NCBI RefSeq assembly: GCF_009903625.1
Contig: NZ_CP047569.1
Coordinates: forward strand, 2,830,501-2,894,500
DNA from: Microbulbifer sp. ALW1
GTDB taxonomy: Bacteria; Pseudomonadota; Gammaproteobacteria; Pseudomonadales; Cellvibrionaceae
Reading direction: 5' to 3'
Length of the DNA: 64,000 nucleotides
Position 1 is the stretch's first letter. Each line of letters begins with the position of its first letter. Below the pieces are notes generated by a model that saw only the letters and a list, made by a program, of their open reading frames with translations, did not search any database and was not told the DNA's origin. The position numbers and the translations under genes were made by a program. This document shows, piece by piece, positions 7,573-16,427 of this stretch.

Positions 7573-10500
7573 TTACTGCCCCAGGGTAAACAGCTGGGTA
7601 TTGCCGCCGGTGGCCACGGTATTGACCGTTTTGGTTTTCTCGTTGGCAAAACGGAACAGGTAGTGCGGGCCGCCCGCTTTGGGGCCGGTACCGGACAAGC
7701 CCATGCCGCCGAACGGGTTGACGCCCACAACAGCGCCGACCATATCGCGGTTGACATAGCAGTTGCCCGCATCAATACGCTTGAAGATGGCGCCGGCACG
7801 GCCTTCGATGCGGGAGTGCAGACCGAAGGTCAAGCCGTAACCGGTCGCGTTAATGCGACGGATCACGTCTTCCAGTTCTTCTGCCTTGAAGCGCACTACG
7901 TGCAGGAAGGGGCCAAAGACTTCGCGCTTGAGCAGATTGATGTCGGTAATTTCCACGACCTGCGGGCCGAAGAAGGTTCCCTGTTGCGGACGCTTGCTTT
8001 CGTCAAACGCGAACAGCGGCTTGGCTTCTGTTGCCATGCGCTCGCGGTGTTTCTCCAGCAGCCCCAGGGCTTTTTCATCGATGACCGGGCCAATGTCGGT
8101 TTCCAGTTTCGCCGGGTCGCCCAGAGTCAGTTCTTCGCAGGCACCTTTCAGCATGTTCAGCAGGTTGTCTGCAATCACATCCTGAACGCACAGGATACGC
8201 AGAGCCGAACAGCGCTGACCGGCACTGAGGAAAGCGGACTGAATGACATCGTCCACGACCTGTTCTGGCAGGGCAGTGGAGTCCACGATCATCACGTTCT
8301 GGCCACCGGTTTCGGCGATCAGCGGCACTATGGGGCCGTCTTTCGCCGCCAGCTGCATATTGATGTGCTTGGCGGTTTCGGTGGAGCCGGTAAAGGCAAC
8401 GCCGGCAACGCGCGGGTCGTCCAGCAATGGCTTGCCGATGGCGGCGCCGGTACCGGTAATCAGGTGCAGCACTTTTTGCGGGATTCCCGCTTCGTGCATC
8501 AGTTGCACTGCACGTGCGGCAATCAGCGGGGTCTGTTCTGCGGGCTTGGCCATTACCGCATTACCGGCTGCCAGTGCGGCAACCACCTGACCGGTGAAAA
8601 TCGCCAGCGGGAAGTTCCAGGGGCTGATGCAGACAAATACACCGCGGCCACAAAGGCTCAGCTCGTTGCTCTCACCGGTGGGGCCGGGGAGGAGGGTCGG
8701 CTCGCTGAAATGTTTACGCGCGCCGTTGGCGTAGTAGCGACAGAAATCCACGGCTTCGCGCACTTCGCTGATGCCGTCATTCAATGTACGACCGGCTTCG
8801 CGACAGATGATCGCCACCAGCTCATTCATGTGCTGTTCGTACAGGTCGGCAACCTTGTCCAGAATCTTCGCACGGGCATTGCCGCCAAGACGGTTCCAGG
8901 CGCGCTGGTTTTCGGCGGCAGAGGCAAAGGCTTTGTCAATTTGCGCGGCGTCAGTATTGGCGGTGTGACCCACCAGTTCGCCACTGGCCGGATTCACCAC
9001 CGGTATATCGGCTTTACCGGCAATACCGTCGACGATGGGGCCGCCGCTCCAGGACTGATCGGCAGAGGCGTTAACCGCATTCATCAGGGGCGCCAGCGCG
9101 ATCGGGTCGGTGAGCTCGATACCGTGGGAGTTTTTGCGCGGCAGCGACTCGTGGCCGATATAAATGTCTGCCGGCACCGGGATTTCGGGGTGACGGTAGG
9201 GGTTACAGTCTTCGCTCTGCTTGAGGGTGTCCTGTACCAGCTCGCTCACCGGGGTTTTCTCGTCCATGAAACGGTTGACGAAGGAGCTGTTGGCCCCGTT
9301 TTCCAGCAGGCGGCGCACCAGATAGGGCAGCAGGTCTTTATGGGCACCGACGGGCGCATAGACACGCACCGGCGCGCGCTGGCCATGTACCGCTTCGATC
9401 TGATCGTAGAGCAGGTGGCCCATGCCATGCAGGCGCTGGAACTCATAGCCTTCGCCCGCTTTGCCGGCCATTTCCAGGATCAGGCCCACGGTGTAGGCGT
9501 TGTGGGTGGCGAACTGCGGGTAAATCGCATCCCGCGCATCCAGCAGTTTTTTGGCACACACCTGGTATGAGAGGTCGGTGTGGCATTTGCGGGTGTATAC
9601 CGGGTAGTCGGTCAGGCCCATCTGCTGAGCGTGTTTGATTTCACTGTCCCAGTAGGCGCCTTTTACCAGGCGCACCATCAGCTTGCGGCCGGTATCGCGA
9701 CCGAGGGCGATCAGCCAGTCCGCCACGTGGGGGGCACGCTTCTGGTAGGCCTGGAGTACAAAGCCGAGGCCTTGCCAGTCTTTCAGTTCCGGGTCGCGCG
9801 CCAGGGCTTCAAAGATATCCAGGGAGATATCCAGGCGGTCGGCTTCTTCCGCATCGATATTGAGACCCATGTCGTACTTGGCTGCGGCCAGGCACAGGGT
9901 TTTTACCTGCGGCAGCAGTTCGTTGAGCACGCGTTCACGCTGCAGTTCACTGTAGCGGGGGTGCAGGGCAGAGAGCTTGATGGAGATGCCGTTGGCTTCC
10001 ACCACATCGCGTTTGTCGTTGTCGGCGCCGATGGCTTCGATGGCCATCATATAGGCGTCGAAGTAGCGCTGGGCATCCGCCATGGTGCGGGCGCCTTCGC
10101 CGAGCATATCGAAGGAGAAGCGGGTACCGGGTTTGTTCTCGGCGGGGCCGCGCTTCAGGGCTTCCTTGATGGTGCGGCCGAGCACGTACTGGCCGCCCAT
10201 GATTTTCATGGCCTGCATCATGGAGGTGCGCACCATCGGCTCGCCCATACGGCTGACCAGTCGCTTCATCCAGGTGGAAGGCTTTTCGGTGATGTCCGGA
10301 TCCAGTTCGACAATATTGCCGGTCAGCATCAGGCCCCAGGTGGAGGCGTTGACGAACAGGGAGTCAGATTGGCCGCGGTGGCTGGACCAGTTACCGGAGT
10401 GGACCTTTTCCGCGATCAGCTTGTCTGCAGTATCGGCGTCGGGAACCCGCAGCAGGGATTCCGCCAGACACATCAGGGCAACACCTTCCTTATTGGAAAG

Positions 10501-10734
10501 GCCAAATTGCTGCAGGAAGGCGTCGAGTGTGCCGCGCTTGCTGCGTTGCTCGCGGGATTTGACCACCAGCTGGCTGGCAGTGGCGAGAATCTTCTCGCGC
10601 AGGGCCTCGCCCGGGCGGGGGGCGGCCAGCAGCTCACTGACGCACTGGTTTTCGTCGGCGTGCAGGTACTCACGGGCCTTCTGGCGTGCGTTCTTCAACT
10701 CTTCGGTCAATTGGCCGGCGAACTGTGTAGGCAT
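7573..10734 (-). CDS. putA: Bifunctional proline dehydrogenase / L-glutamate gamma-semialdehyde dehydrogenase
   Basis: A 1053-residue enzyme that oxidises proline to glutamate in two steps, with FAD in the first domain and NAD+ in the second. The proline dehydrogenase barrel is at about residues 180-500 (LMVRLVKGAYWDSEIK; FATHNAYT). The aldehyde dehydrogenase part follows, with ISPWNFPLAIF, FTGSTETAK and the catalytic Cys842 in SAGQRCSALR. Compared with E. coli PutA (1320 residues) it lacks the N-terminal ribbon-helix-helix repressor domain, so it is a short catalytic-only form. The start is the ATG at 10734, preceded by GAGGAA; a TTG at 10749 is a weaker option. A divergent lrp gene probably regulates it. 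Confidence 0.93.
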   Translation of the reverse strand: MPTQFAGQLTEELKNARQKAREYLHADENQCVSELLAAPRPGEALREKILATASQLVVKSREQRSKRGTLDAFLQQFGLSNKEGVALMCLAESLLRVPDADTADKLIAEKVHSGNWSSHRGQSDSLFVNASTWGLMLTGNIVELDPDITEKPSTWMKRLVSRMGEPMVRTSMMQAMKIMGGQYVLGRTIKEALKRGPAENKPGTRFSFDMLGEGARTMADAQRYFDAYMMAIEAIGADNDKRDVVEANGISIKLSALHPRYSELQRERVLNELLPQVKTLCLAAAKYDMGLNIDAEEADRLDISLDIFEALARDPELKDWQGLGFVLQAYQKRAPHVADWLIALGRDTGRKLMVRLVKGAYWDSEIKHAQQMGLTDYPVYTRKCHTDLSYQVCAKKLLDARDAIYPQFATHNAYTVGLILEMAGKAGEGYEFQRLHGMGHLLYDQIEAVHGQRAPVRVYAPVGAHKDLLPYLVRRLLENGANSSFVNRFMDEKTPVSELVQDTLKQSEDCNPYRHPEIPVPADIYIGHESLPRKNSHGIELTDPIALAPLMNAVNASADQSWSGGPIVDGIAGKADIPVVNPASGELVGHTANTDAAQIDKAFASAAENQRAWNRLGGNARAKILDKVADLYEQHMNELVAIICREAGRTLNDGISEVREAVDFCRYYANGARKHFSEPTLLPGPTGESNELSLCGRGVFVCISPWNFPLAIFTGQVVAALAAGNAVMAKPAEQTPLIAARAVQLMHEAGIPQKVLHLITGTGAAIGKPLLDDPRVAGVAFTGSTETAKHINMQLAAKDGPIVPLIAETGGQNVMIVDSTALPEQVVDDVIQSAFLSAGQRCSALRILCVQDVIADNLLNMLKGACEELTLGDPAKLETDIGPVIDEKALGLLEKHRERMATEAKPLFAFDESKRPQQGTFFGPQVVEITDINLLKREVFGPFLHVVRFKAEELEDVIRRINATGYGLTFGLHSRIEGRAGAIFKRIDAGNCYVNRDMVGAVVGVNPFGGMGLSGTGPKAGGPHYLFRFANEKTKTVNTVATGGNTQLFTLGQ

Positions 10735-10884
10735 ACGTAATTTCCTCAAAACTCCCTGGTGGAAATGGGTGCAGGATAAAAAACCGGATTATGTGGGAAA
10801 TGTCCCAGAATTAATCGCCATATTGGCGAAGAGTGTGGTTAAATATAGGGCTTATCCGGTTAATCACCAGTAGGGTATTTTGCA
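10735..10884. promoter_or_regulatory. Shared divergent promoter region of putA and lrp
   Basis: A 150-base gap, AT-rich in its centre, between the start codons of putA (minus) and lrp (plus). By the usual logic of divergent regulator-target pairs it should hold the Lrp sites for both genes. I cannot define single boxes by eye. Confidence 0.5.
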
Positions 10885-11388
10885 ATGTCTCGGAAATTGG
10901 AAGATCTGGATCGTATCGACCGCCAGATTCTGCGAATTCTTCAGCAAGCTGGCCGTCTTCCCAATGTGGAGCTGGCCCGCCGTGTCAATCTCAGCCCGAC
11001 CCCGTGTCTTGAGCGAGTCAAGAGACTGGAGCGTGAAGGCTTTATTAAGGACTATGTCGCGCTGCTGGACCCCCTCAAGGTACATGCAGGGCTGGTGGTC
11101 TACATTCAGGTGTCTCTGACGGATACCGCGACAGAGGCGCTGGAGGCATTCAATAAGCATGTTTCCGGGCTCGAAGAGGTTCAGGAGTGCCACATGGTGG
11201 CCGGCGGTTTCGACTACCTGGTGAAAATTCGCATCAAGGATATGCTCGGATACCGGCAATTCCTCGGCGAAAAACTCGCCTCGGTACCCGGTGTGCGCGA
11301 AACCCATACCTATGTGGTGATTCAGGAAGTGAAAACCGATACTTCCGTCGCGGTTCCGGATCCGGAACCCAAGAGCGGCAAGCGCTGA
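10885..11388 (+). CDS. lrp: Lrp/AsnC-family transcriptional regulator
   Basis: A 167-residue protein with the Lrp layout: an N-terminal winged helix-turn-helix (LDRIDRQILRILQQ, LARRVNLSPTPCLERVKRLE) and a C-terminal RAM effector/oligomerisation domain (residues ~75-150, GGFDYLVKIR). It resembles the leucine-responsive protein itself more closely than AsnC. It lies back to back with putA, a common arrangement in bacteria whose PutA has no DNA-binding domain; there the Lrp-type protein activates putA in response to proline. That role here is inferred from position. The last ~20 residues are a polar tail. Confidence 0.88.
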   Translation: MSRKLEDLDRIDRQILRILQQAGRLPNVELARRVNLSPTPCLERVKRLEREGFIKDYVALLDPLKVHAGLVVYIQVSLTDTATEALEAFNKHVSGLEEVQECHMVAGGFDYLVKIRIKDMLGYRQFLGEKLASVPGVRETHTYVVIQEVKTDTSVAVPDPEPKSGKR

Positions 11389-11447
11389 TTAGCCGCTTGT
11401 TGATCTGATGTAAACGAAGGCCCCTGTGTCCGGGTCTTCGTTCGTGG

Positions 11448-12440
11448 ATGTGTAGTCAAAATGTCCCTGGTACCGCTGTGAGTTCAGATATCCGTTCAGC
11501 AGATTCTTCGGGCGCCGCCTCGGGGCAGGTCGGCCATGGAAACGGTAATCGCCGGGCCACGATATTTGCGCTGCTGGCGGTTCTCTGCTGGTCCACCGTG
11601 GCCAGTGCCTTCAAACTGTCTCTGCAATACCTGTCGCCCCTGCAACTGGTCACCATCGCCTCGGTGGTGTCGACCCTGTTGATGGCGGGGGTGGTGCTTT
11701 GGCAGGGGCGCTGGAATGAAATCGGGTCGCGCTGGCGGGCGTCGCGCGGCTGGTTTCTGGCGTTGGGCTTCTGCAATCCCTTCCTTTATTACCTGGTACT
11801 GTTCCACGCCTATGAACTGCTGCCGGCCCAGCAGGCTCAGCCGCTGAACTACACCTGGGGTGTGGTACTGGCGTTGCTATCCGTCCCGTTATTGAAGCAG
11901 AAATTGCGCCGTCAGGATTTACTGGCGGGACTGGTCTGTTACTCCGGGGTCCTGGTGATTGCCACCCAGGGCAATTTGCTGGAGCTGAAGTTTGAGCAGC
12001 CATTCGGGGTTGCCCTGGCGCTGCTCAGTACTTTCATCTGGTCCTGCTACTGGCTGCTGAATACCCGCATTGGTGGCAACGCGGCGGTCAATCTATTACT
12101 GACATTCTGCTGTGGCCTGCCGTGGCTGGCCGCCGCGGTCTGGTGGCTGGGTGATTGGCAATGGCCGCCGCTGGAGGGCTGGGCCGGCGCAGTGTACGTT
12201 GGGCTGTTTGAAATGGGCATCGCGTTTTTGCTATGGCAGGCGGCCATGCTCAGCTGCGACAACACCGCGCGTATCAGTAATTTTATTTATCTCTCACCAC
12301 CACTTTCGCTACTGCTGATCGCGCTGCTGGTGGGGGAGAAAATCCATGTGGCCACCATCGCCGGGCTGGCATTGATTCTGCTGGGCGTGGCCATACAACA
12401 GGGCCTGCTGCGGCGGCTACTGTTAAAAACACAACAATAA
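11448..12440 (+). CDS. DMT-family (EamA) drug/metabolite transporter
   Basis: A 330-residue inner-membrane protein with about ten hydrophobic segments in two EamA halves (residues ~38-170 and ~185-320). Typical signatures are WSTVASAFKLSL at the first helix, PAQQAQPLNYTW in helix 4 and LGVAIQQG at the end. The family exports amino acids, other metabolites or drugs; the substrate cannot be read from sequence. The first ~35 residues are polar and of low complexity, so the true start may lie downstream of the ATG at 11448. It follows lrp by 59 bases, raising the possibility that it exports an amino acid under Lrp control (inference). Confidence 0.8.
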   Translation: MCSQNVPGTAVSSDIRSADSSGAASGQVGHGNGNRRATIFALLAVLCWSTVASAFKLSLQYLSPLQLVTIASVVSTLLMAGVVLWQGRWNEIGSRWRASRGWFLALGFCNPFLYYLVLFHAYELLPAQQAQPLNYTWGVVLALLSVPLLKQKLRRQDLLAGLVCYSGVLVIATQGNLLELKFEQPFGVALALLSTFIWSCYWLLNTRIGGNAAVNLLLTFCCGLPWLAAAVWWLGDWQWPPLEGWAGAVYVGLFEMGIAFLLWQAAMLSCDNTARISNFIYLSPPLSLLLIALLVGEKIHVATIAGLALILLGVAIQQGLLRRLLLKTQQ

Positions 12441-12485
12441 TGGAATCGCGCGGATGACAGCGCGTATACAAAGCGAGAGTCTGAG

Positions 12486-13643
12486 ATGAATTTTGAACTG
12501 ACCGAAGAGCAACAGATGATCCAGGAGGCCGCGCGCCAGTTCGCCGAGAGTGAGCTGAAGCCCATCGCCGCGGACCTGGATAAAACCGGCAATCGTCCGC
12601 TGTTTCTGCAGAAGCTTAAGGAGCTGGCAGAGCTGGGCTTTATGGGGATCAATGTGGATCCGGATTTTGGTGGCACCGGGGCCGGCACCATTGCCTTTAG
12701 TCTCGCGATTACTGAAATCGCCCGCGGCTGTGCTTCTACCGCCACCACCACATCGGTGACCAATATGGTGGCGGAAGTGATTCAGGCCATGGGTACCGAC
12801 GCACAGAAAAACTATTTCCTGCCCAAAATCTGCAGTGGCGAATACGCCGCGGGCTCCTTTTGTCTGACCGAGCCCAGCTCTGGCTCCGACGCCGCCGCCA
12901 TGCGTACCCGCGCGGTGAAAGACGGCGACGACTATGTGCTGAATGGCAGCAAGCTGTTTATCAGCAGCGCCGAGTTTGCCGGTGTGTTTGTGGTGTGGGC
13001 GGTGACCGATTCGGCCGCACCGAAAGGCAAGGGCATCTCCTGCTTCCTGGTCGAGGCCGGTACCCCCGGGCTGGTGATCGGCAAGGCAGAAGAAAAAATG
13101 GGGCAGAAAGCTTCTGTCACCAATGAGGTTGCGTTTGAGGATTGCCGTATTCCTGCGGCGAATATGCTTGGCGAAGAAAACCGCGGATTCCGCATTGCTG
13201 CCGGCGAGCTGGCGGGTGGGCGTATTGGTATCGGTTCTCTGGCACTGGGCATTGGCCTGGAAGCGCTGGACTGCGCGCGCACTTATCTGCAGGAGCGAGA
13301 GCAGTTCGGCAAACCGCTGGCGCAATTCCAGGGGCTGCAGTGGCAGCTCGCGGACAAATACACCGAAATGGAAGCCGCGCGTTTGTTGTTGTTACAGGCC
13401 GCCTGGCAGAAAGATGCCGGCCAGCCCTTCGGCCCGGCGGCGTCCATGGCCAAACTCTATGCGTCTGAGAAGGCCAATGAGGCCTGCTACGTGGCGCTGC
13501 AGATGCACGGTGGCGTGGGCTATACACGGGAATTCCCGCTGGAGCGGATGGCACGGGATGTGCGTATTACGACGATTTACGAAGGTACCAGCGAAATTCA
13601 GCGCTTGATTATCGCGCGGCATCTTTTGGATGGGGTGCGCTGA
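12486..13643 (+). CDS. Acyl-CoA dehydrogenase
   Basis: A 385-residue FAD enzyme of the short/branched-chain acyl-CoA dehydrogenase type, which introduces a 2,3 double bond into an acyl-CoA and passes electrons to ETF. Visible landmarks: FCLTEPSSGSDAA (FAD/substrate loop), LQMHGGVGYTREFP and the catalytic-base segment IYEGTSEIQR (Glu about 366). It has the normal family length. GAGAG precedes the ATG. It stands alone between a transporter and convergent greB, with a strong bidirectional terminator after it, so the pathway (fatty acid or branched amino acid breakdown) cannot be fixed. Confidence 0.9.
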   Translation: MNFELTEEQQMIQEAARQFAESELKPIAADLDKTGNRPLFLQKLKELAELGFMGINVDPDFGGTGAGTIAFSLAITEIARGCASTATTTSVTNMVAEVIQAMGTDAQKNYFLPKICSGEYAAGSFCLTEPSSGSDAAAMRTRAVKDGDDYVLNGSKLFISSAEFAGVFVVWAVTDSAAPKGKGISCFLVEAGTPGLVIGKAEEKMGQKASVTNEVAFEDCRIPAANMLGEENRGFRIAAGELAGGRIGIGSLALGIGLEALDCARTYLQEREQFGKPLAQFQGLQWQLADKYTEMEAARLLLLQAAWQKDAGQPFGPAASMAKLYASEKANEACYVALQMHGGVGYTREFPLERMARDVRITTIYEGTSEIQRLIIARHLLDGVR

Positions 13644-13651
13644 TTTCAAAT

Positions 13652-13681
13652 AAAAAAAGGTGGCCATGGCCACCTTTTTTT
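13652..13681. terminator. Bidirectional terminator between acyl-CoA dehydrogenase and greB
   Basis: Perfect 18-bp palindrome (13658-13675, half-site AGGTGGCCA) flanked by A7 on the left and T7 on the right. It can terminate transcription from both sides. Confidence 0.92.
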
Positions 13682-13695
13682 ATTGCGCCATCCCG

Positions 13696-14208
13696 CTAAA
13701 CGGCGCCGTTTTCCGGATACCCGATTTCGAGGATGTAGTAGGTCACCCACTCTTCGTTTTGTTGAACTTCGATTTCATCGTCGAGGCTCTTTCCCAGCAG
13801 GGCGCGGGCAACCGGGGAGTCCATGGAGATAAGCCCTTCCTTCACGTTGAATTCATCCGGCCCGACGATACGGTATTTAACGGTCTTGCCGTCATCATCT
13901 TCCAGTGTCACCCAGGCCCCGAAAAACACTTTGTCGCGGTCATCGGGGATGCGGTCGACCACGGTGATTTCTTCCAGGCGCTTGGTCAGGAAGCGCACCC
14001 GGCTGTCGATTTCCCGCAGTCTTTTCTTGCCGTAGATGTAATCCGCGTTCTCGCTGCGATCCCCGAGCTTGGCGGCGTCGCTCACTGCCTGGGTGACGCG
14101 GGGGCGTTCTACTTCCCACAGGTGTTTGACTTCGGCACGCATGCGTGACGCACCCTCAGGGGTGATGTAGCGTGAGCCGCGAGGGCGGGGTGGTCTCCAG
14201 CGGCCCAT
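13696..14208 (-). CDS. greB: Transcription elongation factor GreB
   Basis: A 170-residue protein made of an N-terminal coiled coil and a C-terminal FKBP-like domain. GreB enters the secondary channel of backtracked RNA polymerase and stimulates cleavage of the nascent RNA. The acidic coiled-coil tip is intact (KLGDRSENADYIYGKK), and the longer N-terminus plus RLREIDSRVRFLTKRLE favour GreB over GreA. The C-terminal domain includes DSPVARALLGKSLDDE. It is a single gene, convergent with the acyl-CoA dehydrogenase gene and divergent from the two-component system. Confidence 0.93.
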   Translation of the reverse strand: MGRWRPPRPRGSRYITPEGASRMRAEVKHLWEVERPRVTQAVSDAAKLGDRSENADYIYGKKRLREIDSRVRFLTKRLEEITVVDRIPDDRDKVFFGAWVTLEDDDGKTVKYRIVGPDEFNVKEGLISMDSPVARALLGKSLDDEIEVQQNEEWVTYYILEIGYPENGAV

Positions 14209-14347
14209 TAGTAATTATCCATATTGAGCATTTGGTATGTTGAATTCGGTTTTATCGGGTTTCTGATTTTAGTCACTCATTGCTTGCCGGTCGACGGAGT
14301 TTGGCCGAGAATTTTAACCATACCCGTTAATGGACTGGAGAAAGCGC

Positions 14348-15025
14348 GTGCGGATCCTGGTGGTGGAAGACAATGTCGATATTCTTACCAATGTGCTCGA
14401 CTACCTTGAGCTTCAAGGGTACAGCGTTGACTGTGCGCAGGATGGCCTGGGTGGGCTGCACCTGGCGGCCTCCAATCACTATGACCTCATTGTCCTGGAT
14501 GTGATGCTTCCGGGCGTGGATGGCTACCAATTTTGTCAGCGACTGCGCGAAGACGCACGTCGTGACACGCCCATTTTGATGCTTACCGCCCGTGACGCGC
14601 TGGAAGATCGTCTTCGCGGTCTGCGTTCTGGAGCCGATGATTATCTGGTAAAACCTTTCTCTCTCGCAGAACTGGTGGCGCGTATCGAGGCAATCACCCG
14701 GCGCAATCGCGGTGGCGGTGTTGCCGAGCTACGGGTAGCCGATCTTATTTTTGATCCGGCGACACACCAGGCCAGTCGCAACGGACAGCCACTCAAACTG
14801 AATCCCATGGGCATCAAGCTCCTTGTATTACTCATGCGAAAAAGTCCAGCCGTCGTGACGCGGGAAGTCATGGAAATGGCCATGTGGGGCGAAGATGCGC
14901 CGGATAAAGATAGCCTGCGCAGCCATATTCACCAGCTGCGTCAGGTGGTCGACAAGCCTTTTGACCGACTGCTGATCCATACGGTGCACGGGATTGGCTA
15001 TCGTCTGGCGGAATTGGAGGAATGA
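14348..15025 (+). CDS. OmpR-family response regulator
   Basis: A 225-residue two-component regulator. The receiver domain (1-115) shows the acidic pair VVEDN, the phospho-acceptor Asp51 in DLIVLDVMLPG, the switch Thr in MLTARD and the Lys in DYLVKPF. The C-terminal winged helix (about 130-225) has SLRSHIHQLRQVVDKPFDRLLIHTVHGIGYRL. GTG 14348 was chosen because GGAG lies seven bases before it and it gives the usual MRILVVEDN start; the ATG at 14330 has no such site. It overlaps the histidine kinase gene by four bases (ATGA). The next gene, eptA, is its likely target. Confidence 0.9.
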   Translation: MRILVVEDNVDILTNVLDYLELQGYSVDCAQDGLGGLHLAASNHYDLIVLDVMLPGVDGYQFCQRLREDARRDTPILMLTARDALEDRLRGLRSGADDYLVKPFSLAELVARIEAITRRNRGGGVAELRVADLIFDPATHQASRNGQPLKLNPMGIKLLVLLMRKSPAVVTREVMEMAMWGEDAPDKDSLRSHIHQLRQVVDKPFDRLLIHTVHGIGYRLAELEE

Positions 15026-16287
15026 ACGTCAAGCAGCCGCTTAAGCAGCGGATCATTGTCGCTTTCGTACTGATGACGCTCTTGGTCAGTGGCGCTTTCT
15101 CCATTGGAATTGTGCAAATCGTACATCTGGTGGAAGAGCACCTGGTCTCCGAGGACATGCACTCAGAACTGGAAGCGGCAATGGATGCCCTTGGCACTGG
15201 GCAGGCTTTGTCGTTGGACAAAGGAAAGCAGCTATACACCGAGGCGGCCCCTCAATTTCTTCCACCACCGGAGTTTTCCGCGGTAGCCGCGGGGTTCTCC
15301 GAAGTGGTGCTGGGGGATCAGGCCTACTACGTGTACCGCCAGGATCGCGATGGTTCGGCCTATTTAATGGTGCAGGATCAGCGAGAATTTGAAGCGCGCG
15401 AGCAATTGCTGTTCGATGTGGTATTGGCCTGTTTTCTGGGTAGTCTGCTGATCGCCTGGGGGCTGGGGTCACTGCTGGCGAATCGGGTAATGCAGCCGGT
15501 AGCACTACTGGCCGACGAAGTGCGCTCCGGTGCCCGGGTTCAGGGGGCGGAGCAATTGGCCAAAAATTACGCTGATGACGAAGTGGGACGTCTGGCGGAA
15601 GCCTTTGATAGCACTTTCGAGCAACTGCGACACTCGCTGGAGCGGGAAAAGCTGTTCACTGGCGATGTCAGCCACGAGCTGCGTACGCCATTGATGGTGA
15701 TCGGTACTTCCTGCGAGCTGTTGGCCCAGTCTCCCGGGTTAGAAACGAAGCAGCAAGAGCAATTGGGACGTATCCAGCGGGCGGCTGCAGAAATGCTCGA
15801 GCTGGTGGAAACCCTGCTCATGCTCGCCCGCGAGCGTGGCACCATGGCCGAGCCCGGGTGTGGTATCACTCTGGCCCAAGTAGCGAGGGAGCAGTCTGAA
15901 ATCTGGGGAGGACAGTTTGCGTCTCATCACATTGAGTATCGGTCGACCGTTGAGGCCGAGGACGACAGGTATTACCAGCCAACGTTTCTGCGGACGGTGA
16001 TGTCGAATCTTCTGCGCAACTCCCTGCACTACACAGAAGAGGGCAGGGTAGATCTGGTTTTGTTTGATGGCGGCTTTCGGGTCGAAGATACGGGCCCGGG
16101 TATTGCGCCGGAGCAACATTCCCGTTTGTTCGAGCCTTTCCAGCGGGGATCCAATGCCCGGGGAGAGGGGCTTGGCCTGGGTTTGTCTCTGGTTAAGCGG
16201 ATCTGTGATCACCAGGGGTGGTTGGTAAGCATCGAGCCTGCCGAGCCTCGTGGCTGCGTATTTAAAGTTGACCTCAAGCCGGATTGA
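15022..16287 (+). CDS. Sensor histidine kinase
   Basis: A 421-residue inner-membrane kinase, partner of the overlapping response regulator. Two membrane helices (about 10-33 and 130-153) enclose a ~95-residue periplasmic sensor. A HAMP-like linker follows, then the phospho-acceptor segment GDVSHELRTPL (His218) and an HATPase domain with N box (NLLRNSLHY), G1 (VEDTGPGIAP), F box (LFEPFQRG) and G2 (GEGLGLGLSLVK). Its position just before lipid A-type modification genes resembles PmrAB/ColRS/QseBC arrangements, so the signal may be envelope damage, metal or cationic peptide; the ligand itself is not evident. Confidence 0.9.
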   Translation: MNVKQPLKQRIIVAFVLMTLLVSGAFSIGIVQIVHLVEEHLVSEDMHSELEAAMDALGTGQALSLDKGKQLYTEAAPQFLPPPEFSAVAAGFSEVVLGDQAYYVYRQDRDGSAYLMVQDQREFEAREQLLFDVVLACFLGSLLIAWGLGSLLANRVMQPVALLADEVRSGARVQGAEQLAKNYADDEVGRLAEAFDSTFEQLRHSLEREKLFTGDVSHELRTPLMVIGTSCELLAQSPGLETKQQEQLGRIQRAAAEMLELVETLLMLARERGTMAEPGCGITLAQVAREQSEIWGGQFASHHIEYRSTVEAEDDRYYQPTFLRTVMSNLLRNSLHYTEEGRVDLVLFDGGFRVEDTGPGIAPEQHSRLFEPFQRGSNARGEGLGLGLSLVKRICDHQGWLVSIEPAEPRGCVFKVDLKPD

Positions 16288-16338
16288 ACCAGGCACTTTA
16301 ACGTGTGCTCATGGAAAAACGGCAGCAATTTCCCCACT

Positions 16339-16377
16339 TTTCACACTTTTTTGACATTCTGTTGACCTAATCTTGAC
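16339..16377 (+). promoter_or_regulatory. Four 11-bp-phased half-sites upstream of eptA
   Basis: TTTCAC (16339), TTTGAC (16350), GTTGAC (16361) and CTTGAC (16372) start exactly 11 bp apart, with consensus NTTNAC. OmpR/PhoB-type regulators bind tandem direct repeats at this spacing, and such a regulator is encoded just upstream. A similar array precedes the LtaS-like gene at 18960. Confidence 0.6.
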
Positions 16378-16387
16378 GCCTCTCTCT

Positions 16388-16417
16388 CTAGTCTGGGCAT
16401 CTGGCAACCCAGACTAG
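16388..16417 (+). promoter_or_regulatory. Inverted repeat in the eptA leader
   Basis: Perfect 10-bp arms CTAGTCTGGG (16388-16397) and CCCAGACTAG (16408-16417) with a 10-base loop, ending 10 bases before the eptA start codon. It lacks a T run, so an operator or an mRNA hairpin over the ribosome binding site is more likely than a terminator. Confidence 0.6.
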
Positions 16418-16427
16418 GCGGTGGCAG

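Noticed and set aside
7498..9570. Long plus-strand open frame opposite putA (690 codons), with another at 9580-10740
   Set aside because: Both are shadows of putA, whose domains and catalytic residues are certain; no domain is visible in the antisense products.
11413..11443. Hairpin AACGAAG/CTTCGTT after lrp considered as a terminator
   Set aside because: Stem interrupted and no T run; at most a weak pause, so lrp and the DMT transporter may be co-transcribed.
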